In this document: piece by piece, positions 56,200 through 64,000 of the stretch
Position numbering within the stretch: the stretch's first letter is position 1
Layout: every line of letters starts with the position of its first letter
NCBI GenBank assembly: GCA_003339415.1
Contig: PDHQ01000053.1
Span: forward strand, 1-64,000
Length of the DNA: 64,000 bases
Direction: 5' to 3'
DNA from: Ophiocordyceps camponoti-saundersi (nom. inval.)
Lineage: Eukaryota > Ascomycota > Sordariomycetes > Hypocreales > Ophiocordycipitaceae
Program-made: the position numbers and the translations under genes
Notes under the pieces: model-generated
Databases searched by the model: none
What the model was told of the DNA's origin: nothing
The model's input: the letters and a program-made list of their open reading frames with translations, nothing else

Positions 56200-59100
56200 T
56201 TTAGTATTAGCGGTATATAGTTTTTATTATAGTACTTCGCTTACCTTTTAGTAGCGTATCTCTAATAATCTATTAGATATTAGTATAAGTTTACTATCTT
56301 ATCTAGTTTAGCCTTAGCTTTAAGCGTTACTTTAGGGGGAATATTTATAAAGATATAAAACTCTAGGTAATATCTATAAAGTACCTTATTAGGTAAGATT
56401 CCTATAGTTAAGTGCTTTATATTATTTATTATAAATTAGGTAACTAGTAATAATTAAAGCTATAATACGTGTTTATTATTAGTAAAATAACGGAGGTAAT
56501 ATTATATTACTTAGTTTATTTATTCCGTTTACCTATTAGTTTAGGGGTAAAACGCGGTCGATAACCGTCTCTTAATCTTAAATAGTAAATAAAGGTCTAA
56601 TTAGAAATAACTAATAAATAAGCTACCCCTATTAGATATAATACCTTATAGAGGGCCGTAGCGGAGTTTTACCTCCCGGTAAAAAAGCTTAGCTAGGTCC
56701 CTTATTTTAATCGTATCCGAAACGGGAAGTAAGAGCGAGAACTTCGTAAATCGATTAATAATTACGAGGATATTATTAACTTATTTATCTAGCTATATAA
56801 ACTCTAGAAGACTAGTAGTAAAGTTTAAAGATAGTTTTACTTAAGGTTATAATAGAATCGGTAACGAATTTAACTTATTATATAAGCGGTGCTTTCGGGG
56901 AGCGACCCCTTAGTAAATCTAATAGAACCTAACGTAGGATTTAATATCTTTATATATTACCTCCTAGTAGAATTTCCTAGCGAGGAGGTCCTAAGTACGT
57001 TCTATACCGAAATAACCCGCTAGTAGGTTATTATAGTATAGTAATAGTAATTTATACTTTAATACCGCTTCTTACGGTACTACTATATAGTCCTTCTAAT
57101 AGATAAGACTATTAAAGTTAACTATTTATAGACTTTATTTTCCCCGTTAAGTTTTATTAAGCTTAGTAGCTTTTTAGCGTTATAACTAAAGATCTTCGCC
57201 TTAACTTCGCTATAGTAAAGTAAGAAGGGGAGTCGATATATCGGGCTTTAGGGGCTATTCTTATACTATTACCTTCTTTAAGGTTTAGCCCTTAAGGCGT
57301 TAAGTTAAGCCCGAGGTTATTAAAACTTAGTATAAAAAGTATATAGCTATTTTAAGGTAAGGGTTTTAATAGTTAGTTTAATCCGACGCCGTAGTATACT
57401 TAACGCGTAGTATATTATTAACTATCTTTTTACGTAGAATATCTAATCTTTCTATTATTAGGCCCGCTTCGAGTATATATTACGGTTTTCTTAAAAGGCT
57501 ATCGGTAAGATTATTACGGCCTAGTTTATAGAGGATATAGAAATCGAAAAGCGATAAGTAAGTTACCTAATATTATTAGCGGCGGTTTAAGTCCGATTAT
57601 ATTATAATTAACTATAGGTTCGAGTAATCTAAAATTACCTTAACCGGAAACGTTAATCTTTCTACGTAATAGCGCTAATATTTAAATAATTTAATAATAG
57701 CGAAGAATTCCTTTTCGGCTACTATATAGCGTACTTTAAGGCTATTAAATTTCTATAACTAGTAAGCGATAATAAGGTATTACCCCTAATTATCGCGTTA
57801 TAAGAGGATACTAGCTATAGTAAAGTTCGATATATTAGTCTCGATCCTTATCTACCTTTTAAGATTAAAATATATAAGTAAGGGGGCTTTAGCAAATACC
57901 TTTTTAAGTTTTAGAAAAGCGGATTATTAGAAGGCGTTAAGCTAGTATCGGCTTAGTTTCTTCCCGTTTTCGCTCCCTTTAAGTATATTAGTTAGGGGAG
58001 TAATAATATTAGAATATCGGGGAATAAAACGCTAGTAATAGTTATAGAAACTTAAAAAAATCTAAAAGTTATAGAAAGAGCCTAGTTCTTCCTAGTCGGC
58101 TACTACTTATATCCTCTTTAAGTTTATAAAGATACTATATATATTAACGATATATCTAAGGAACTTAATTACTTCTTAATAGAAGATATATTTAGTAATA
58201 TTTACGTATAAGTTAGCTTCTTAGAGTTTCGCTAAGATCTTACGAAAGTATTAGGTATAATCCTTCTTTATCTTAAAGTAAATTAATATATCGTTTAAAT
58301 AGATAATATAAATAGTATTTACTAAGGTTCTAAGTACTTAATTAATATAGTACTAGAAAGTTACTAGGGCGTTTATTAAGCTAAAAGGAATAATAAGATA
58401 CTCGAAATAACCGTATTGTAAGCGGAAGGCAGTTTTTTACTTATCGCCCTTTTTAATACGAATATAATAATAGGTATATTAGAGGTTAATTTTTAAGAAA
58501 ATTATAGCGCTTTAAACTTAGTCTATAATCTCCGAAATAAGTAAGAGAGGGTAACGATTCTTAATCGTTACCTTATTAAAACCTTAATAGTTTACGTAAA
58601 GTTATAGTTCCCTATCTTTCTTAGGGACGAAGAAGATAGGGGCGCTACCTAGGCTCTAAGATTCTTATATCTAACCCTTACCTAGAGCGTTATCGAGGTA
58701 TTCTTAGAGTATTTTAAGTTTAGTTTAGGAAAGAGGGTAAATAGGACCTTAAGGAGGCGTAGCGTTATTAACTAAATTAATAGTATAAATAGTATTTTTC
58801 TTATTAAGAAGAATTAAGGCCTTAGACTTCGAGAATATATTTTCGAATTTAGCGAGAGTTAGGAGTATTTCGACTTCTAATACCGGTAATAGCTCGGAGT
58901 TTTCTTTATCTATAAATATAAGAGGTATTAAGTTTAATATAACCCGGAAAACGTATAGATATTATTTAGCTTCTTAGATAAATTCCTCGGCGTTAAGGAG
59001 GTAAGCTTATAATAGTTAAGATAATTTATATTACTATTTATAAGTATCGGGGGATAAGTAGATTTATTTAGCTATTAAAGTAAGTATCCTTAGAGTAATA

Positions 59101-60660
59101 AGGTTATCGTTTACTACTATACTAGGGACGCCGAAATAGTAATAAACTAGCGTCTTTTCTATCCTATCTATATTACGAAAGGTAACCGATACCTCCTAAA
59201 GTCCGTTAACTAGGGCGTATTTACTAATACCTCTTACGAGAAGAGAAAGGTTATTATCTAAGAGTAGTAATACGTATTCTCTTATAAAGGAAAGGTCGAT
59301 AAAATCGATTTCGCTATAAGTATTAAATTTAACGAATACCGGAAAAGGAGTAAGTCCTATTTAGAGTATGCTAGAAGTTTTAAAAGTTCCTTCTATCGAG
59401 AATATCGGTAGAGAGACTTTTATATCGATATTTTTAAGTTTTTTAAACTTTTCTTTAATAAGCTAGCTTAGGTTTATTTAGTCCTCGCGGCTTTAGCTTT
59501 CTCTAGGTATTTTAACTAATAGTTAGATTCCTTATAGCCCTTTTTTTTATAATAAAAGTAAGTTAGAATATCCGATTTTTTATTAGATAGGTTCCTTTTA
59601 TCCTTATTTTCCCTAAAGCGGTTAAAACCGTTATTTCTATTCTAAAGCTTTAAGGAACTATCGTTACGATAATAACTTAAATTAGAGTCAGTCCGTTATC
59701 GTTTCGTAAAGTTATTATAGCGATATTAGTAAAACTTACTTAAGCTAGAATCCTAAATCCGTTAAGCTAAGGAGACTATTTCTTAATAGTTAAAAGTATC
59801 TAGCTAGTACTATTTAAAGATCTTAGCTTATAGCTAAGGGAGTAATTAGGAGAAGTAATCTAAGGTAAGTTTTTTAGAAAAATAGGCGTTAAAGTATCTT
59901 TCTAAACCCTTTAGATAGATATAAAAATTATAAGATATTTAATTATCTTATTACTTAGCGTTTTAGAGTATAATAGCTATAATTATAGTTCGATTCCTAG
60001 GATTTTTTAGAAAGTTATAGGACTATTTTTTAAAAGTAGGCTAATTACTTATAAATCGCGCTTATTCCTTAATAAATAAGCTATATTTATAAGACTTTTA
60101 ATAGGTACGAAGGTTTAGGTATATATTATCTAAGGCTTTAAGAATCTTATTCTTATTTTTACGGTACTTTTTAGGTACCGTAAGGAAGGAGTCTTTAAGG
60201 TCCTTAAGCTAGTTTTAGTATTTGCGAGTTATAAGTTACTTTTCTAATTTAATAATATTCGAAAGTTTAATATCTTTATCTTAACTAAAGTCCGATAATA
60301 AAAAGTAGCGCTTACGCTAAGAACTTATAGCTAAGTTAGTAGGGTTTCCTTTAAGGATTATAATATCCCTAAGATAAATACCTTATTTTTAGAGGAAATT
60401 AGTAATAAAATTACGGAAAATTTCCTCCTAGGGAGTAAGATTATATTAGGAGGCCTCCGGGGCTTTTATAGGATAAGTTATCTCTAACTATATAGGATAA
60501 TCTAAAAGAGGGGGGGAAGAGATATCTAAGGAGCGGTCCTCCGCTTACGGAGGTTAGTTCTAAAAGCGCGTAATACGAGGTATATTAAAACGTAAGGGAG
60601 TTAGTACTAAATTTAAAAAGATAAATCTAAGCTAAAAGTTAGTATCTCTTAAAAGAAAAA
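56200..60660 (-). mobile_element. Degenerate Ty3/gypsy gag-pol
   Basis: On the minus strand, running down from 60,660: gag with a destroyed zinc knuckle (the three Cys and one His of CCHC now read as Tyr, about 59,520-59,580); the RT lead-in (about 58,680-58,870); an RT block SAPIFFVPKKD then NRYPLSYL (about 58,560-58,660); YGYFEYL and the RT active site YLND in place of YLDD (about 58,260-58,440); then RNase H and integrase toward 56,300. Stops throughout. The same family left much less mutated fragments at 26.6-27.5 kb. Confidence 0.85.
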
Positions 60661-60682
60661 TTAGAGTTATAAGGGAAGCCTA

Positions 60683-60979
60683 TATAAAATATACTAAAAA
60701 AAAGAGATAGCGATAAATAAATTAGAAAAAAGGAAGAAAAGTATATAAGTATAAATTATAAAGGTTTACTTTAAGAGTTATATTAAAAGTAAAGCTAATT
60801 TTTACCGAATTATAATATTAGAAACTATTACGAACTATATATAAGGAGGTTATAACTTAGGGGTAAACTTTTCGCAATACGAACTATATCTTCCGGAGTC
60901 TTATTTAAAACCTTAGCGTAGTTTAAAAACTTATCTTCTATATTTAACTACTTTATTAAGACCGGAAGCGCGTTATATA
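60683..60979 (-). mobile_element. Ty3/gypsy LTR, copy 2 (5' LTR)
   Basis: Matches 51,845-52,143 apart from transitions. Followed on the minus strand by TAGGCTTCC (PBS region) and then the gag remnant. Confidence 0.82.
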
Positions 60980-61377
60980 TATTATACGCTAGCTTTTATA
61001 AGGATTTCCTATAAATATTTTACGGTAATTTCCGAGGATTTTATAGGGATTTCCCCTAAACTTTTTACGGTAATTTCCGAGGATTTTATAAAGATTTCCC
61101 CTAAATATTTTACGGTAATTTCTAAAGATTTCCGACTATAGTTACGTAACCTCGGAAACCTTATCGTAAAATCCCTAGGAAAACCTTAGTAGGAAATTAC
61201 CTAGAAATAAAGTTAACCTTTTACTAAGATTTCCTTATACCCTCTCCTATCTCTATTAGCACGTGCCTTTATATATTTTACTAAGATTTCGCCTACGAGA
61301 GTTTTTTCCCCTTTTCTTTCCTTTCTTCTTAGCTTAAAATCTTTATTTATAATATTAATATTATTATTTACTTAACG
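60980..61377 (+). mobile_element. LTR of a second gypsy element (5' LTR, + orientation)
   Basis: ~398 bp, an inverted repeat of 63,217-63,613. It begins TATTATACGCTAGC (probably TGTTATACGC before RIP) and ends CTTAACG; the other copy ends CTTAACA. The inside is filled with ATTTTACGGTAATTTCCGAG repeats. Starts directly where the first gypsy LTR ends. Confidence 0.78.
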
Positions 61378-61719
61378 TATTTTACGGCTATAATACTATT
61401 CTAAGCTTAAATTTACTAATAAGCGATTAAGAAACTTATACCTTTATTTTTATATCCTTATATAGGATAGAAAAGAACTTATATATAACTTAGACTATAA
61501 TTAGCTTCGAGATATATATCCGGAGCCCCTAAATAAACTTTTAGGCGATTAAGGAGACTCGCCTTAGAGACGCCTAACCTTATAATAGAATAAGATATCG
61601 GCGAAAACTAAACTATAATAATAGCTACTTTTTCCTAGAGTACTATTAGTATAACTATATTATAAAAGTAGCGTGCGGAGATAGCGTAATTATAAGCGTA
61701 AGTTATAGAACTTTAAGGT

Positions 61720-62760
61720 TAATTAACCTAGAAAGATTAAAACCTAAACGCGGAAAGGACTTATTAAGAAATATTAACTATATTTAGTATAAATAAAAAA
61801 ATATTCGTCCTAACCGGAAAAGCCGCTTAGGATATCTTTACGCTAGTTACCTTAGTAAGATAGCCGAACCCCTCTTATTTTAATTCTACGAAAATTCGCT
61901 ATAAGGAGGTAAGTAAGTTTTCGGGTAAAAAGAAGGATTTTAGTGCCTTTTTTATAAACTTAAAAAATAAAATAAGGTCCGATAAGACGACTTTTCGAGA
62001 TAAGTAGGACTAGATAAGTATATTATTCCGCGCGTTAGAAGGGAAAGCCCGTAGACTTTTAGAAACCTAATATAACTTAGAAAAACGCCCTTTTTCTAGA
62101 TTAGCTAAGATAGTTTAATACTTAGAGTTTATTTACGGAAATCCTAACGAATTTATTAAGGCTACGAACCGACTTTATAAACTAAACTTTTTATTAATAG
62201 GTAAGTAGGAAATTTAGGAGTTCCTTACGGAGTTTAACTACCTCGCGGCTAAGATCTAAGTTCCCCTAGCTTAGATTAAGTATATATTTTAAGATTATCT
62301 GCCCGCTAATCTTAACCTAAGCCTCTTTACGAAAGCTAAAAATTTATATATAATATATAAGGAATTTTACAAGTATATAAAAAACGCTATATTTTACTAA
62401 AAGAAAGAGTTAACTTATTAGGAGTTTTCTTATAAAAGCTAGGTAAGTAAGAGGGTTACCTTAGAAATATAAAAGAAGATTATAATTATAACTATAACCT
62501 CTTACTAGAAAGGCTAGGCCCTTAGTAAAAATAAGAAGAAAGTTTACTAGGAAAATAATACTTATTTTATTTATAGAAAAAAAGGCTATATAGCTAAAAA
62601 CTATCCTAACCGATAAAAGATAGGGAGAGTTCGTAAAGCTTAGACGCCCCCGCCCGATTCTATTCGATTAGATAACTTTAATTTAGGAAAAAAGTAAAAC
62701 TATTATAAGGCTCCTTAATAATCCCGAAAATATCGTATATAAGACGGAAAGTAAGAGAGT
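61720..62760 (+). pseudogene. Degenerate gypsy gag (capsid and zinc knuckle)
   Basis: The + strand reads YGNPNEFIKATNRLYKLNF, EFLTEFNYLAAKI (gag capsid core) and then a zinc knuckle in which Cys and His read as Tyr (TYFIYRKKGYIAKNYPN, about 62,551-62,602), a clear RIP signature. Protease-like text continues to ~63,190, where the inverted LTR cuts it off. No RT follows. Confidence 0.78.
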
Positions 62761-63216
62761 TATTTACTATTAATAGCTAAGTTTAAGTTAATAATATTAC
62801 TTTTCGTGCCTTTACCTTATATAATATTAGAGTAAACGCTTATTTTTTAGTTAGTCGTTATTTTGCGAAGTAAGTAGTAAAGCGCTTAGGCGCTAAGCTT
62901 ATCCCCGTCTATCCTATCCCCCTTATTAATTTCTAAGGCCGTTAAGCTAGCTTAGTTTATAAGTACCTAATCGTTACCTTAGTAATTAATAAATAGTATT
63001 TTCTATAGGAAATCTACTAAGTAACTAACTACGCTTAGAATCTCTTTATCGGCCTTTTCTAAATAGCGGAGAAAAGGTTATTACTTAACTACGCGGCCCG
63101 GAAACTAGTTTAGCTAGATAACTTACCCGCCCTCGCTAAGTACTCGCCCTTAATCCTCTTACCTAAAAAGCCCTTTTTTAACGGAAATCTAAACTTAGTA
63201 TTATAGCTATAGAATA

Positions 63217-63613
63217 TGTTAAGTGAATAATAGTATTAGCACTATAAATAAAGATTCTAAGCTAAAAAGAAAAGAAAGAAAAGGGGAAAAACTCTTATAG
63301 GCGAAATCTTAATAAAATATATAAAGGTATATACTAGTAAAAATAGGAGAAGGTATAAGGAAATCTTAGTAAAAGGTTAACTTTATTTCCGGGTAATTTC
63401 CTACTAAGGTCTTCCTAGGGATTTTATAATAAGGTTTCCGAGGTTACGTAACTATAGTTAGAAATCCTCGGAAATTACCGTAAAATATCTAAGGGAAATC
63501 CTTATAAAATCCTCGGAAATTACCGTAAAAAGTTTAAGGGAAATCCTTATAAAATCCTCGGAAATTACCGTAAAATATTTATAAGAAATCCCTATAAGAG
63601 CTAGCGTATAATA
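63217..63613 (-). mobile_element. Same LTR family, inverted copy
   Basis: On the minus strand it runs from TATTATACGCTAGC (63,613) to CACTTAACA (63,217). Mismatches with 60,980-61,377 are mostly transitions. Confidence 0.78.
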
Positions 63614-64000
63614 CTACCCCCTAATAAAAATTTTAATATACCTATTAAGACTAATAACGGCGGCTATATAGTTAGGTGCTCGTAGAAATAGCTATATTAT
63701 CTTAGGCGTTATCCTAATACTTACGATTTATAGCGGCGGCTTTAACTTAGTACTAAAAGTTAATAGGCGGACCGGCGGTATCGGGGAAATAGTTATAGAA
63801 TTCCTTAAGAGCTATAAGCGCGTAATAGAAATTCCTAGTAAGGTATTATATCTCGTTTAAATCGTAACTACGCTAGCGGACTTAATACTCTAACTAATAA
63901 CGCTACCCGGTAACCCGAGACTAGAGGATCTGCTTAACCTCCTATTTTAGTATATTATCGATATCTTTCGGTTCCGCGGGAGATATTTTTTATCCGGGTA
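63614..64000. other. AT-rich degenerate DNA, truncated by window end
   Basis: Probably transposon internal sequence by composition. Nothing recognisable. Confidence 0.35.

Noticed and set aside
1..64000. CRISPR arrays, prokaryotic operons, tRNA or rRNA genes
   Set aside because: Intron-bearing fungal genes exclude a prokaryotic reading. I found no tRNA or 5S match by eye; a tRNAscan/Infernal run would be decisive.

Overview
The window looks like nuclear DNA of a filamentous ascomycete (Pezizomycotina; Sordariomycetes is my best guess, inferred and not tested). The reasons are short 49-75 nt introns with GT/GC...CTRAY...AG signals, a secreted GH28 pectinase, a fungal 7-TM rhodopsin-domain receptor-like protein, a TPR-CHAT protein, Ty1/copia and Ty3/gypsy retrotransposons, and two AT-rich flanks whose transposon proteins are broken by C-to-T/G-to-A changes, the mark of repeat-induced point mutation (RIP).

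Layout. 1-4012 and about 48,640-64,000 are AT-rich, gene-free, RIP-mutated transposon graveyards. Between them lies about 44 kb of GC-balanced, gene-bearing DNA. Its two edges are the same sequence in opposite orientation: 974-4154 is a diverged reverse complement of 48,499-51,668, a copia 3' part plus about 140 bp of GC-normal DNA. Beyond the right arm sit a copia integrase remnant, a gypsy element of about 9 kb with two ~300-bp LTRs (51,845-52,143 and 60,683-60,979) and a long degenerate reading frame antisense to its pol, and a second gypsy gag bounded by inverted ~400-bp LTRs (60,980-61,377 and 63,217-63,613).

Gene island, left to right: GH28 pectinase (6577-7941, +); TPR-CHAT peptidase-like protein (9698-12841, -), which needs a GC-AG intron; low-complexity desert with a 10-N assembly gap (16,326-16,335); MFS sugar transporter (17,695-19,489, +, 3 exons); T5orf172/MUG113 GIY-YIG-family protein (19,818-20,945, -); a cluster of broken retroelement pieces (21.5-28.3 kb) that ends in a ~106-bp tandem repeat; orotate phosphoribosyltransferase URA5 (29,687-30,388, +); GMP synthase GUA1 (33,756-36,385, -) in 18 exons; fungal rhodopsin-domain membrane protein (37,835-39,231, +, 4 exons, one GC-AG intron); RecQ helicase (39,642-42,300, +, 9 exons); a small unrecognised two-exon gene (-); Fe/Mn superoxide dismutase (43,248-44,010, +, 3 exons); a gag-like ORF (44,761-45,372, +); and a secreted repeat-rich Cys protein (46,350-48,074, -).

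The genes do not form one pathway. URA5 (pyrimidines) and GUA1 (GMP) are nucleotide-biosynthesis housekeeping genes, RecQ and SOD are maintenance genes, and the GH28, sugar transporter, receptor-like and secreted proteins are typical of a plant- or litter-associated fungus. Exon boundaries were worked out by hand from splice signals, reading frame and family conservation. No database search or alignment was run.
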